The notes below the pieces were generated by a model, which was not told the DNA's origin, did no database searches, and saw nothing but the letters and a program-made list of their open reading frames with translations. Below, piece after piece: positions 11,801 through 24,671 of a stretch of DNA of 64,000 bases. Source of the stretch: Amphiura filiformis (lineage: Eukaryota; Echinodermata; Ophiuroidea; Amphilepidida; Amphiuridae); assembly GCF_039555335.1 (NCBI RefSeq), contig NC_092646.1, positions 19,120,029 to 19,184,028 of the forward strand, in the 5' to 3' direction. Position numbers and translations under genes: made by a program. Each line of letters starts with the position of its first letter. Position 1 is the stretch's first letter.

Positions 11801-12355
11801 CGATATTATTAAAGGACAGTCACTACTCAGAAGGTATGCATTGGTACTGAGATACTGGCTATTAAAACACTTAGGGCGAATTTCTCGATAGGAGTCTTAG
11901 TAAGCCGTTGGCTTAAGGTGGCCTTGAGGCTACTAAGCCTAGCCCGCTCTCGAAGCCCGAGTCTTAACAGTAGCCGGATTTCTTGAACGCAAATTCAACC
12001 TGGTCTTAGTGGCCTTGCCGGCTTAACGCTTGACAACCTCGTCCCTTTCTACCAGCGACTTCATTGTATAGGCAGTTGGAGGTAGATGTGCATAAGCTGT
12101 TGTCCTTCATCACGATTTACCGTACTAACATGGTTACCAGCGCAAAGACTAGCCTAGACCGGCGGTCTTGTGCTTGGGCTTACACCATTGTACACAACCT
12201 GATGCAAGACTAGTATTTTTTCTGTTTTTGTGTCTTTTATGTATTATTTTATTTCCACTTTTCTTTATTATGAGTCTTGCATGAATGATACTTCTATACT
12301 TTTTACTCGACTCATTATTATTTTTTTTTTTTTGCATTTCAAAAAGGGTCAAACT

Positions 12356-12733
12356 CAGTAGCGTAGCCAGCAGGGGGGGCAGGGGGCAGAGTGCCCCCTG
12401 ACAAAAAAATGAAAGAAAAAAGTGCCCCTCTGACAAAAAATAAAAGGGAAAATCAGAAGGGCAAAGGAAAAGAAAAGGGCAAGGAGCCCTTTTTACCGAA
12501 ATTCAGCCCGAAAATACACAATTTTTCCGCGCTACGCGCGCATATTGCAATGATTAAGCCCTTTCCATCCTGATAATGGGCAAAAATAGTGTAAAATACT
12601 AATTTTTTAGCGCACATCGTCCCAATAAAGCCTTTTGTCTCTATGTATTGTATGATGCAACTGTAATTTTTTTCGTCTGTGCCCCAAAAATTTTATTTTG
12701 CCCCCCTGACCAAAAAAGCTGGCTACGCCCCTG
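12356..12733. mobile_element. hAT MITE with perfect 8-bp target duplication
   Basis: 378 bp. The ends CAGTAGCGTAGCCAGC and GCTGGCTACGCCCCTG are inverted repeats, and GTCAAACT flanks both sides exactly. It is nested inside the 11872-14368 element. Confidence 0.93.
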
Positions 12734-12978
12734 GTCAAACTGCAAGCCTACAGAAAAGGAAACTTCGATTCCCCTAAAAGTAGGCCTAAAGCAAAAATTG
12801 TTTCACACTTCAAACAAATCATACCCATGTTTGTCAAAAGTAAAACATTATTTAAGGATAATTTTGGTGCAAAAACAAAAACATAACCAAGCATTTGACA
12901 ACCATCGGTGTGCTATCTACTGCTGATATTTTCATGTTCTATTTGCGAATTTAGCATGAGTGCATAGTTTATGATGTC

Positions 12979-13017
<39 letters not shown>
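12979..13017. repeat. GAT microsatellite
   Basis: About thirteen GAT triplets. Confidence 0.95.
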
Positions 13018-13504
13018 AAAAAAAGTTTTGTTTCTTGATCATTCAAACGTTTCAAGAACTGTTCCTTCGGGTATGTTAACGAAACGACTCCGTTCACAAA
13101 TATAATCATTATTACTATCAGCATGCCTCCGAAAAGTCGAACTCGAGCAACAAATGTACATGTTTACAGAATAATAAATCTCAGGCAAAAAAGAGGAAAG
13201 CATGGGAGCAAGTTCATGTGGAAGGTCAAGGTCTTTGGATATGTCAAATATGTGGGGGGGCACTTCTATTTGTTGACCGTTACAAGTTAGGTTCAAGTAG
13301 ATCAGTAAGCCTTAAAACATTGCCTTTACTGAATCGGCAGCGCGATTTAAATTATACGAATACTTCAGAAAAGGATCCTTCCTCTCCTGAAGACGGTCAC
13401 GATAGCAAGTTGACGTCGAAGATTGCGTCTTGCTTTAATTGCACTCCTTTGGCAACGTTGCTCCAAAAGAAAGTCCATCATTCAAAATGAGTAGGCCTTT
13501 ATAG

Positions 13505-13607
13505 CAACAGCAGGTTTAACTGACTCGAATGAACATTAAAATAAAATTGTGAAATGTTCAACTAACAGCAGGTTTAACTGACTCGAATGAACACTAAAAT
13601 AAAACGT
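13505..13607. repeat. 58-bp tandem duplication
   Basis: Two copies, each starting ACAGCAGGTTTAACTGACTC. Confidence 0.9.
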
Positions 13608-13770
13608 TTTAATAAATAAAAATAATAAATAAAATAAATAAAAGGTGATATATATATACTTAATGTAATGTATTTTAATATCTATTGGTTATTTTTTGAT
13701 GTTTTAAGTTTGACCCCTGGGCCAAACTGAAAAACAGTGTACACTGAGTTTTGTTACCCAGGCAAAAGAG

Positions 13771-13912
<142 letters not shown>

Positions 13913-14994
13913 TGTAAATTGAAATGTTCAACTAAATCGAACAATTATTATTACTTAGGGGTAGGGGCCTACTCTATGTTGATTGAAAGACAGCATCTGT
14001 TTTGGTTCAAAAATATGAAAGATAAAACATGAAAACTTTGCATTACAATTTAAGCAATTTGTCAATTGAAATAGATCAAGGCTTACGACCTAAGACCTGC
14101 TCTGAGGCAGGGCCAAGAAAAGCCGCTGTAAGCCTGGCCTAACAGGCTTGCGTAGACTACGGCTACAGAAGACTGATTTCGAGAAATACAAATTTTACCG
14201 AAGCCTGGGGCTAATCCTACAAGCCTGGCCCACAGGCTAACGAAGCCTCGAGGCTATGGTAGCCGTGTTTCGGGGAACGTGTTTTCAGTAAAGCCTGGTC
14301 TTACGACCTCTTAAGCCTTGAGGCTAGACTAGCCAACTGCTAAGCCTCCCGTCGAGAAATTCGCCCTATTACTGACTATAATAGCTATTAAAACATTATT
14401 CTCAGCTACATAATGAGGTTTAATTGGGAGATTTCACCAGCAATTTAATATAACTAGAGATATTAGGCTGTTTTGTGGATTAGGCCTACATAGACAAGAA
14501 AGATTTGCTGCATTATAGGCCTATACTGCCCCATACTAGTATGACATAATTTTACATAGGCTATAAACCGTGTCTACATCAGCAATTTTGATGTCAACAT
14601 GGTCAATGTGGATATTTGTCCATTTGGACATGTGCTCACACAATGATAAATTTGGTTGGAATTCCAAAATCTTACATACCATGAAGATGGTTTGATTAGA
14701 AAATGGCTCATAGTTTTGATTGAGCAAGTCATAAAAAATATTAAAATTCCGTATGATTTTTGAACACACTTGTACTGTATCCACAGATCCTGATTTCCAG
14801 GATCTGTGCTGTATCTCAGCAAGGCAACATTACTCATTATTACAAGTTTGAATTTTTAAAGACTACATGTACAATGTTCTTAGCACATTGGTTTTAATAC
14901 AAGAAGTTTTGATGGTGGTAAATAAGAGAAGAACAAAATGGTGTACTTTTTGAACCAAATCTTAACTTTTCCACCCTATATGACATTTGCAAGA

Positions 14995-15860
14995 ATAGTT
15001 TTCTTGGGAATTCCCACTCCTGAAAAAAGGTCTTTTTATTGGGAATTCTAGAGAATCCACTTTACGGAATGTCCACTCCTAAAAAGAAACAAGTGGTCTT
15101 TTTCTTCGGAATTGTTGTGTCTTCTTTAGGGTTTTAAGAATTTTTAAGAATAATGACCCGGGGAGGGGGGGGGGGGATTCCCTCTCCTAATAAAAAGGGC
15201 TCTTTTTTTTTTTTTTAGGAATTCCCATGTCTTATTAAGCTTTTGAGAATAATGACCCTTTTGGAGGAATCCCCACTCCTAAAAAGGACTTTTTCTTGGG
15301 AATTCCCATGTCTTCTTTAGGGTTTTAAGACATATAAAACAATGACCGGTATGTAGAATTTTCACTTCTAAAAATGGGTGTTTTTCTTGGGAATTCCCAT
15401 GTCTTCTTTAGGGTTCCCAGAGTAATGACAACCACTTTTGGGGTAAAATTTGCACTCCTAAAAAGGGGAAAAGGGGACTAAAGAAGACATGCACATTTTT
15501 ACCATAAATGTTTGGGAATTCCCTGACCAAAATTTTATCCAAAAAAAAATGGGAATTCCCATTTTGAGAAAAAAAAATGCTTAAAAAATCAGGAATTCCC
15601 AGTGTCCCTAAAGAAGACAGGCAAATTTTTGCCAAAATTTTTGGGAATTCCCAAGCCTAAAAGACATCTTTTCTTGGGAATTCCCATGTCTTCTTTAGGG
15701 TTGTGAGAATAATGGCCATTTTTTTTGGGAATTCCCAGAGCAAAAAATGGTGAACATTTTTGGGAATCCCATGTCTTCTTTAGGGGGTGTGCCTTTAATT
15801 TCTGGAATAGCCCATTAGACGGACTGGTATTAGACCAAACGGCAATTGCCCAACACGAAT
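14995..15860. repeat. GGGAATTCCC tandem repeat, copy 2 (inverted relative to copy 1)
   Basis: It has the same words as 1425-2090 in the opposite orientation: GGGAATTCCCATGTCTTC, CTTTAGGG and, at the right edge, AATTTCTGGAATAGCCCA followed by the TTAGACCAAACGG word. The shared edge shows that array and flanking word belong to one repeat family. Confidence 0.88.
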
Positions 15861-16085
15861 ACAATGAGTTCACAAATTTACGTATTTACAACGTAGATGA
15901 CAACTTAAGTACAAAGTAGATTACTTTTATACGACGTTGTAACAACGTAAAATTGTTGTCTGGGAGATATGGCTGGTGTGGAATAAAAAATACTAATGGA
16001 TGTTGTGTCATATTTTCCATTGTTTTTTTATTTTATCCATTGCTAGTGTGACACTGTTGTAGCCTATCCTTTTGTATCTATCCTT

Positions 16086-16400
16086 TGGTTCCCTGCTGGT
16101 CAGTTGGAACATATTTTCCCTGAAGAAGGCAGAGAAAGGCCAGCACTACGATGGATGGATGTCATCAACGAGTGGACTGGTATGAGCATCACGGACGTCT
16201 TCAGACTTGCGACAGACGGAGAAAGATGGAAAGCTCACATTCCTCGTATCAGTGGAATCACACCATTGTTAGATAGTGAAAGAAATAGAGATATTCTTAT
16301 TAGACGTGATTCTTTCTTAATTACCTGCTGGCGGAACATCAGTTGCTATGCCATCAGTGGTTACTGAAATAAATAATAAATAAAAATAACAACTTGTTTA
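16086..16400 (+). pseudogene. 3' end of a LINE (endonuclease-reverse transcriptase C-terminus)
   Basis: The frame reads E-E-G-R-E-R-P-A-L-R-W-M-D-V-I-N-E-W-T-G-M followed by D-G-E-R-W-K. This is the R-P-x-x-R-W-x-D-D-I-K-E-W-T-G tail of LINE reverse transcriptases. The stop codon is followed at once by an AATAAATAA-rich tail, as at LINE 3' ends. The rest of the element is missing (5' truncation). Confidence 0.75.
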
Positions 16401-17230
16401 AATTATTCAAAAGCAGAAAGTATTTAACTTGTTATATTTCTTTAATATATAGGTACATGTAAATAAAATGGATAGAAAACAGACAAAAAACAAATGACAC
16501 ATTATAGCAAAATAACTGAGTTATAAAATCAAACCACATTGTCAAAAACAATAAGATAATTAAAATAATTATGATCAAAAGTGGACCAATCGGTTTCTAT
16601 GGTTTAGAACAATAGAAATATGACGGAACTGGACGGAGTCGACGGTCAACTGCCAGTCGACTTTTGATTACATCCCTTACCCAATACTGATACAGATATC
16701 ATACATTTAATTTCATTTCATTTCATTTAACAGTATGCTTCGAATATATTTATCAATACGTATTTGTAAATACACAAGTGACCACCTCCGCGCTGCCATA
16801 ACAGTTTGTAAATATATTTGAATTGAAACAACTGTGCAAAAAAAATTACGTCGGTAAATACTTTCAAAATGTTGTTGTGAATAACATTATTACAAATTCG
16901 GTGTCCCCCATATGGTAAGAATTTTGCAATTTAATTAATACTTAATCATGATGATATTATCTAAAGAGTTCCTATTCATGTCAATGGCTTGAGACTTTGG
17001 TCACCCTTGCGGGTCTTGATATGTCGTTCACATGGGTCACGTGCGTATTTTTAATACGTATTTAATATAGTCACAGATAGCAGCTTAATGAAATAAGCTA
17101 CCCTTTCTCCCGTCCTTTCTGTAAATAACAGTCAACACAAACACTTCCAACTGCAATCAGAGGTTTTGGGTTCAACCATCTCTAAATTACCCCCTCTGAT
17201 ATATCTTTCAAACTCGTATAGTTCATGCTG
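16400..17230. other. no gene seen
   Basis: AT-rich sequence with a short TTTCA tandem run near 16710 and no coding signal. Confidence 0.4.
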
Positions 17231-17449
17231 TTAACCCCAAGAGAACTACCTGCCAATTGGCCAAAAAGAAGTTTTCATTATCAATTGTCCCAATCAACAA
17301 CATTGTTAGAAAATTTCACCACGCAAAAAATTGTGGTGAATTATTTGCAAAGCTTCATTCTGATTGGTGATTAAATTGAAAATATCATGTAATTGACCAA
17401 TCAGAGGCAATGTTAGATCGGCAGGTAGTGCTCAGGGCCCGGGGGTTAA
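17231..17449. mobile_element. piggyBac-like MITE
   Basis: 219 bp bounded by TTAACCCC and GGGGGTTAA, with inner inverted words ACTACCTGCC and GGCAGGTAGT. TTAA duplication and CCC/GGG ends are the piggyBac hallmark. Confidence 0.8.
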
Positions 17450-17687
17450 AAAATGATAGAGAGACTTGAATATCTTACCTTGTTGCGATTGAAAAACGTC
17501 TTTCGCATAGGAATCTTTTCGCGGGCAACTTGAAACATTTGTAGGGTTGCATACAGCTACTCATGTGTGTTCAATATGCTTTTGTCACTACAAGTATGGG
17601 AATCGAATCAAGCCGGTGTTTGCTTTAATCCATGAACGGGAATATGAAAAGGGTTAAAGCTGTAGTGGTTTGTTTGATATGACTTAC

Positions 17688-17835
17688 ATTCTGTCATCGG
17701 ACATCCAATGATTTCTAGACGCAGTGAGCACCACTCAACCCATTGTTGAGGCAGAACTTTGATGAAACGTGTAACGACTGGTGTAGGAAATGTAATTTCC
17801 ACTACTGAAGATTCATCACTGTTTGCAGGGAAAGT
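17688..17835 (-). CDS. F5/8 type C (discoidin) domain, second exon
   Basis: 148-bp exon, acceptor TTGCAG, donor GTAAGT. It encodes F-P-A-N-S-D-E-S-S-V-V, then F-P-T-P-V-V-T-R-F-I-K-V and L-R-L-E-I-I-G-C-P, the second half of the domain including its closing cysteine. It joins exon 19552-19877 in phase 0, giving a full-length domain of about 158 residues. It ends phase 1 after T-E, the usual lead into another discoidin repeat, so the gene likely continues toward lower coordinates. Confidence 0.9.
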
Positions 17836-17879
17836 CTGCAACAAAATTATATATCATTGTGGTTTTCTTAAACAGACAA

Positions 17880-18330
17880 ATCCTGGATAACTAAGCTTAT
17901 TTGGCTTCCTCGAGGCAGGGACGTTAGTGCGTGCTCTGGTGGGTTTAGTATCAAAATCGCGCGCATCAAAAAAACAATTATAGACGTGTTAACATTGTTT
18001 CGAGTCGTACTGACTCAAGGCCAAAATAACCTTTTGCCCAAATTCACACGAATACACAACACAAATACACTGATTGATTAAGCTGACAAAATCTAAGTCT
18101 TTAATTGAAATTAGGACATGATTGGTACAATATATGACAACAAATGCAAATACAAAATAATCAAGTAAAATTATTCTTTAAACTATTCAGTACTTATCCT
18201 TCTTCTTCTTGATGGTAACATAGAGTTCACGCAATGTTCTGGACGGCTGATGTATATCTTTATTCACTTGTCCTGCGAAAGTCAGCGAAGTCCATTGTAC
18301 ACTTGCGTTTATAAATATTCTTGCGAATAA
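17880..18330. other. no gene seen
   Basis: Mixed composition with a short CTTCTT run near 18200. No open frame with domain content. Confidence 0.35.
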
Positions 18331-18339
18331 AATCCTCAC

Positions 18340-18448
18340 GTGTTGCTTTCTTCAAACACTTATCTCCTTGCGCTGCTTTCTTCAAACACTTATCTCCGTG
18401 CGCTGCTTTATCCAAACGCTTATCTCCTTGCGCTGTTTTTTTCCAAAA
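18340..18448. repeat. 30-bp minisatellite
   Basis: Four degenerate units containing CAAACACTTATCTCCTTGCG. Confidence 0.88.
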
Positions 18449-18849
18449 TGGTGCTTCTTTCATCAATCACTCTTTCTCAGGAAACAGGCTTCTTAAACAC
18501 TGCTCCACTGTATTTGATAGATGTGTTGTTTTAAAATACCAGACTCCAGCAAGTCGACAGAAGAACTTTAATCCTTTCATGGGGAGGAGCACATTCGCGT
18601 ACTCATGAATCTCTTTCGTTGCTGTATTAAAATAGCTCAATTATTGGCTGTGTAAACTAGTTAAAATGTACTTCTTTTTTGAAGCACGAAGAACAACACA
18701 CACATGTGGAGTTTTACAATCTCCCATGACGTTCTGTTAAGTACAAACTCAAGCTTCCAGCTTTTATACACCAGAAAAACCCAAATATGTTAATAGACCA
18801 TTCTATCATACATTGTATTACAACACTTCCTGCGAGTGATTCCCCAACC

Positions 18850-19041
18850 CAATCCATTTCACAATCCAAGGGATTTTCCCAATGTTATTAATAAACAGAA
18901 TCAGAAGAGGGGTTCCCCCTAAGCAATCTAAAACAAGATATGACTCAATCCATTTCACAATCCAAGGGATTTTCCCAAGGTTATTAATAAACAGAATCAG
19001 AAGAGGGGTTCCCCCTAAGCAATCTAAAACAAGATATGACT
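18850..19041. repeat. 96-bp tandem duplication
   Basis: Two nearly identical copies starting AATCCATTTCACAATCC and including GGGGTTCCCCC. Confidence 0.92.
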
Positions 19042-19551
19042 CAATTTGTTTTGATCACTTGATGAATGAAAGGGAATTACCCTAGAACATATGCCATAAC
19101 ACACAAACTCTTGCATGATTACTTCCAAGGGTTCCCCTTTATCTTACATTTCTCATGACATACTTTCAGATGGCAAGCAAAGTTAAATAATTGAATTAAA
19201 TTACTGAAGGCACATCACAATATGCGCGAACAAGGAGGAAAATCTGTACACCCGTGTTGTAACTGCGACAATTGCTGACGTAACTGAGGAACTAGAGGAA
19301 GCCAAGCAAACTATAGAAACAGCCTCTTTGTATTGAATTGGATGGCTTCAAAACCCAACCAGCAGTTTAACCTTGTTTGGGCAGGCCTCATGGTCTGTTC
19401 TGTCTGGGCAGCGGTGGTAACAGGCGGTTCGTTTTTGAAGGTATGATATCCACCACACAAAAACATTTTCAAATTGTTTTGAAGTATTGCAGTGTGACAA
19501 TAACATATTTCTGGAGTCTCTTAACACCCTAAATTGTATGGTGTAACATAC

Positions 19552-19877
19552 CTTTTTGACCCCGTTTTCCATCACGTACACCGCAGCACATAACGATTCA
19601 CCATATTGGACGTCCAATTGTGTGACATATTCAACAACGCCTGGTATATTGCCCTGTGTATTTATCCCTGTAACAATAAAACTTGATTGGAGATCGACGT
19701 TAATCCACGGATTGGATGGATTTGGATTTGCAGTACTCCAGTATCCATTGTTGTAATTAAGCCTACCGTCCTCAGGCGGAGTTTGAAGTTGAGGTGCTCG
19801 AAAGAAACTTGATGCTGTTATTTGGTTGTCCAGGATATCTCCCGATGCCATCCCCAGCGGCATTGGTGAATCACATT
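19552..19877 (-). CDS. F5/8 type C (discoidin) domain, first exon
   Basis: 326-bp exon with acceptor TTTTTTTTACAG and donor GTATGT. It encodes E-C-D-S-P-M-P-L-G-M-A-S-G-D, then N-G-Y-W-S-T-A, N-P-W-I-N-V-D-L and ends at E-N-G-V-K-K. These are the opening cysteine, the first half of the discoidin jelly roll and its W-I-x-V-D-L core. Such domains bind phospholipid, glycan or matrix in secreted or membrane proteins. It begins phase 1, so an upstream exon exists but was not found. It lies 11.7 kb downstream of the last clear receptor exon and is probably a separate gene. Confidence 0.9.
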
Positions 19878-19933
19878 CTGTAAAAAAAAATTATTCGATA
19901 TATTTCGTACTATTTTTCCGTCGTTTACTATAA

Positions 19934-19979
19934 GTATTATTATTATTATTATTATTAATATTATTATTATTATTATTAA

Positions 19980-20037
<58 letters not shown>

Positions 20038-20056
20038 GTTATTATTATTATTATTT
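19934..20056. repeat. ATT microsatellite
   Basis: About 40 ATT triplets, roughly 55 bases upstream (minus-strand sense) of the first discoidin exon. Confidence 0.95.
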
Positions 20057-20059
20057 CCT

Positions 20060-21580
20060 CGAACCACGATGTATGCGGCAAATCGTGTTTTAAAAACGTT
20101 GTTTGTTATACCAATAAACCAAAATAAATCATTTATTTAAGGCACATTTAGTCTACTGGTATGTTATGTGATCCTAGTGCATTTCAATGGAAGTAGTTTA
20201 TTCTGGTGGCAATTTTGAACACCATCTTGAATTGGAAAGATGTAAAAGAAACAAAATGTGCACATACTTATTTACAAACATTCATTACATTGATACTTTT
20301 TATATTTTAATGGAAAACCTATTTGGCGGCTATTTTTAACGGCATCTTGAAAATTTACTTAGTCTGAATTTCTTAAACAAACCTTTTCTGAAGGTCTTGG
20401 CATATATAACATGAAAATGCATGGTAAGTCTTTAAAAGAGTCGCGTACACGAACTCCCCCTAGAGCCTAGAGTAATTAAAGCAAATAGCGTTTTGTTTTT
20501 ATTTTCTAAATACTCCTTATTAGTATTGTATACGTATGATAGTTGGAAATGTTTATATAACTACATGTCTCAATTACCATGGCAACTATTAAGAAGCAGG
20601 TGTGTGGTCAACGAATTTAATCAAATTTAAAAGGAACTGATGCATGCTACATTAACTTGCAGTAAAACAGTGCAATGTACTTTTAAGTATTTAATTGTGC
20701 TTTTGTGCCTTCTGATAGTCTTAAATTTATATAGCACAATGGAAAGAGAACTGTTTTAAGAGAACTGTTTGATCCGGTCATGAGGCGTGACCTGCGTTCG
20801 GAGGTAAAAGTGAAAGTTAGGGCGATATATTTGTCCATGTTTTAGCCATTTAACTAAAACACTAAATCCCAGTAGTGTACTTTTTGATATTAATACATTA
20901 ATATTTAAGGAAATGAAACAAGGAAGCCAATAACCGCATTGGTCTTGCGGTGCTTGATTCAGGTCAATTAAAGTTTTGGACATCTATTCCTCTCCAAAAC
21001 AAATTCCATCCACACGGGTCAGTAACAGTAATGTGAAGCTTTGGGATCTCCTTAATAGAACCCATATCATTCATCTCATGCGACAGCTTTATTTGTCTCA
21101 ATAATTGATAATTAATTAAGGTCATGCTCCATATAATTTTCATACAAAATAGATTAGTATTTCTTTGCCATAAAATGTTAGCTTTCACTGTCAGATATAT
21201 CCTCTTTTAATTTTGAGCCGAACAACTAAGGCAATGCATAGAAAGTTGGAATTTACATCCAGCGCCGATGTCACCAATACGTATCACTACATTGGGCGTG
21301 TTACGGTACGATACTTTGTTGTGCAGATCGCCGTCCCGCACACCATGTACGTACTGAGTTATGAACATCGCGTATGCGTTCGACTAATATTTTCATCGTA
21401 ATAATAAAACGACAGTTCCTGCGTGTTATTCAAAATCTCGGATTTTGACAAAACTACAGCACGTAGGATCTTGATTTGTGCATGGTATGTTGGTTTAATA
21501 AAGTACAATATAATCGTGGAAAAAACAGAATTTTAAAAAGTATTGCGAGCGTCTTCCTCAGCAAATGTTATAGTATGGCT
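20060..21580. other. no gene seen
   Basis: Unique-looking AT-rich sequence; short frames only. If the discoidin gene extends upstream, its exons are not recognisable here. Confidence 0.4.
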
Positions 21581-21585
21581 TTAAT

Positions 21586-21920
21586 ATTTCATTTTTGCCA
21601 ATATATTGCTAAACACAATGCATAAATGTTCATGGAACTTTAAGTTTGCGGACTTTTGCATTGAAACTTGGTCAAAGTGTTTCTAATATGTTCTAATGTA
21701 TTATATATAGTCTAGGCGCCCTCTTTTTGCATAATTAATGAACCAATTTGCGTACATGCTAAATATTATAGAGCGGCTACCTCATTATGTATATTATCTG
21801 CAAGTCATTAGAAACATTTTGACCAAGTTTGAAAACAATATTCTGTTAAATAAAAATGTTATGAACATTTATGCATTATTTTTTAGCAAATTATTGGAAA
21901 ACATTTCATATTAATGAGCA
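21586..21920. repeat. foldback sequence
   Basis: Arms near 21586-21690 and 21805-21920 are imperfect inverted repeats; for example AAACTTGGTCAAAGTGTTTC pairs with GAAACATTTTGACCAAGTTT. The loop holds CTAGGCGCCCTC. It directly abuts the MITE at 21924. Confidence 0.75.
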
Positions 21921-22276
21921 CTTCGCAAATGGAGATTTAGCAAAAAAATATGCCCATGGGTGAATTTGGGTTTGTTGCAAATTTGTGATGTTATTAATGT
22001 TGAAAATATTGTCTGATAGTTTCAGACCTGAATATAACTGGCATCATGTATTTACTGAGACATTTTTCAAGGTTATCCAAACTCTCAACATAATAATATT
22101 TTAAAGGCCGATATCTCAATTTCCAATTTTATAATACTGTAGCGGAAATGGATTCAGAAGAGAGATGGCGCCCTTCAGTTATTTCAGGTCACGTGATATC
22201 AGGGTATATAAACCGGTGCGCTGATCATTCTTTGCTCTTCCGTACCCTGCGACCGTCGAGGCAGGTTGGTCAAGAC

Positions 22277-22434
22277 CAGGGACAGGCGATTTGCACGGAA
22301 CTTTTTTTCCGCGCAATTGGCTATTTTTTTTCTATGGGCAGGGATATATGATTTGCACAAAAAAAGAAGTTCCGCGCAATGCCGCGCAATTCGCGCAATT
22401 TGCTATTTTTTTCCGCGCAAATCGCCTGTCCCTG
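22277..22434. mobile_element. hAT MITE with perfect 8-bp duplication, nested in LTR
   Basis: 158 bp with ends CAGGGACAGGCGATTTGC and GCAAATCGCCTGTCCCTG. GTCAAGAC flanks both sides exactly. The interior is rich in CGCGCAAT. Confidence 0.93.
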
Positions 22435-22446
22435 GTCAAGACATAC

Positions 22447-22466
22447 CTCTCTCTCTCTCTCTCTCT
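22447..22466. repeat. CT microsatellite
   Basis: Ten CT units in the LTR just beyond the nested MITE. Confidence 0.9.
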
Positions 22467-23402
22467 GCATCAATAACCACTACTACCGCTCCCAGCCGAT
22501 TACTTGGATCAGCCCAGAACCCTAATAAATGATGAGAACAATGACATATATCCGACTCCTTCGTCTGACTCATTAGTGTGACTAGTATCCATAAGACTGT
22601 GCGGATTGGCTGCACGCCCACGTCATCACCAAGTTGCCTTAGACGCTCGCTACCAGATAGTTTCCGCCACATTGTGCCAGCTGTGGGTTTCATTTGTCAT
22701 GATGAACTCGGAAGCTCGATATTCCGGCGCACAGTGGCCGATTCCGCCACGATACCATAACTTATGAACTCAATATCTTCGCTTAGGAATTCACGGTTAA
22801 GTGAAGGTTGGTTGACTCTAATCTTAACTTGCTCCAAGTCAACTTGGTGCCCCGGGAATTCGATGTGGACGTGTTTGGAGACTTCTGACGAGCTGCAACT
22901 TGGACGACGGTGCTTAGGGCTGGTAAAACTGTTCATTCTTTCTTATTTAATATATTCAGTTTCCTCTCGTAGAGAGCAATCGTTCCCCATTGTGTTTATT
23001 TCTTCTTGTGCAGGATGCGTATCCCCATTACCTACTTTACTTATATTAAGCTGTGTTCACACATGCACTTTAATATTACCGGTAATATTTTATCTAGGCT
23101 TATGTCCGATCGAATTAAATATTTTCCGCTAATCCCTTAGCGCGTCCACATTCGTCGGCACTAGTGCTATGTCCGACGTGTTTATGTCCGATAAGCCTAT
23201 TACCGGTCATACATCCTTCCTTTCTACAGGAGCACCATCAGGAAATTTAACCCGAATTTAAAGTTTTTTTTCACTGAAAATTCACTTCCAATAAACGCCC
23301 CTCTTTAGGAAAAATTACAGACAATACGGTAGGTATGTCATGTAAGAAAAATGCAAATTCAAAAGTTCCAAAATATAGACCAATTTTGTATTTATGTAGG
23401 TT

Positions 23403-23431
23403 CTATTATTATCATTATTATTATTATTATA

Positions 23432-23497
<66 letters not shown>

Positions 23498-23513
23498 GTT
23501 ATTGTTATTATTT
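23403..23513. repeat. ATT microsatellite
   Basis: About 35 ATT triplets with a few GTT variants. Confidence 0.95.
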
Positions 23514-24671
23514 TAGTTTGACAAAGTAGCCTTTTTATACATGTAAGACCTACATGGTGGACACATCTTTGAAAAAAGGGACAAAAATAATAAAAAATAA
23601 TAATGACTGCCCTCATCATACTTCTCATCATACTTCTCAAATTTACAAAAAGTCGGCTTCAATAAAATTGCGACCTCCACTATTTCGGCAGCAGAATTTT
23701 ATGGCACCAACCCCCACTCACCGTTTACACCTCCCCAACAGGTATCAGTCTTTATGAATCATCTTATAACATGCCTTTCTGTTATCATGCTTATGGCTTA
23801 ATAAATTTCATCTACATCTACATCCAGGGCCATACTGCCTCCCCCCTCCCCCCCCCCCCATTGAATCCTCTGGAGGGTTTACAATTGCTCTCCATCCCCC
23901 TAGAAACTCGTGTAGGTCATCCCAATAAGGTTGGTCAATTGCTCCTGCGCTAGACTATGCCATAGTCGATTTTTGATAAATAAAATCATGTTATTAATCA
24001 GGATGAAAGCATTCAGTTGAACTTGAAATTATACTGATATTTATAACATCAAAATACTAGTATAAAATTGTTATGAAATGTTTATAAAATTATATTAGTG
24101 ACAGTAAAAGTAAAGTGTATGTAGGCTTATATTATTGAATGCAACATATTATAATGTCATAATTACATGTATATTTCCACTTCAATACTGAACAATATTG
24201 ATTTTAGAATCTACCAGGTTATTAATCGCGAAAGTTGCATTTTAAACGGGACTCTGAACGGGCAAAGTCCCTAGTACACTCACTGTCAATCATACTTGTT
24301 TATCAATCCAATTTAACTGCAAGCAAGTACAAGACGCGCTCATGCACTTACTGAGAGTTTAATGTTCCCGCCAACACAAAGGCCGCATAGTTGTGTACCA
24401 TGTAGTTATTAATGGTAATGGCAGGTGCCCGGAGGATTTAAGCCATAACGAGATCTTGGCGACCAATCACAAGCCATATCCATTTAAAGATGCATTATAT
24501 CATGGCCAATTTTAGTAGGCCAGAAATCCGACAATCTCTTCCATTGACAACCGTGTTAAGCATGTAAACTGCAATCCAAAGTAAGTAGTCCACTTGGGAA
24601 ACTAACAAACAGAGGGAGTACGGTGACTGAAAAGATCAGTTGTGAAAATCTATCGATTGTGCACACATTAA

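Larger units (their letters stand above)
22138..22751 (+). mobile_element. solo LTR (orientation from TATA and AATAAA)
   Basis: It starts TGTAGCGGAAATGG and ends near TTCCGCCAC, an inverted-end pattern. ATAC directly repeats on both sides (22134-22137 and 22752-22755), and the flanking MITE gives the empty site. It contains GGGTATATAAACC (TATA box) and CCTAATAAATG (polyadenylation signal) in LTR order. About 448 bp without the hAT MITE nested in it. There is no internal retroelement sequence, so it is a recombined single LTR. Confidence 0.7.
21924..22791. mobile_element. MITE family B, 5'/3' truncated copy split by a solo LTR
   Basis: The pieces 21924-22137 and 22752-22791 together match the reverse strand of the intact MITE at 61562-61988 (shared CTCAATTTCCAATTTTATAA, then CATAACTT, GAACTCAATATCTT). 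The break coincides with the LTR insertion, which proves the order of events. Confidence 0.8.

Noticed and set aside
19818..20081. Poly-isoleucine frame
   Set aside because: ATT microsatellite. The same holds for the poly-Tyr/Ile frames at 23335-23640.
22764..23132. 122-residue plus-strand frame
   Set aside because: It starts in the remnant of MITE family B and runs into the Harbinger-like end; no family resemblance.
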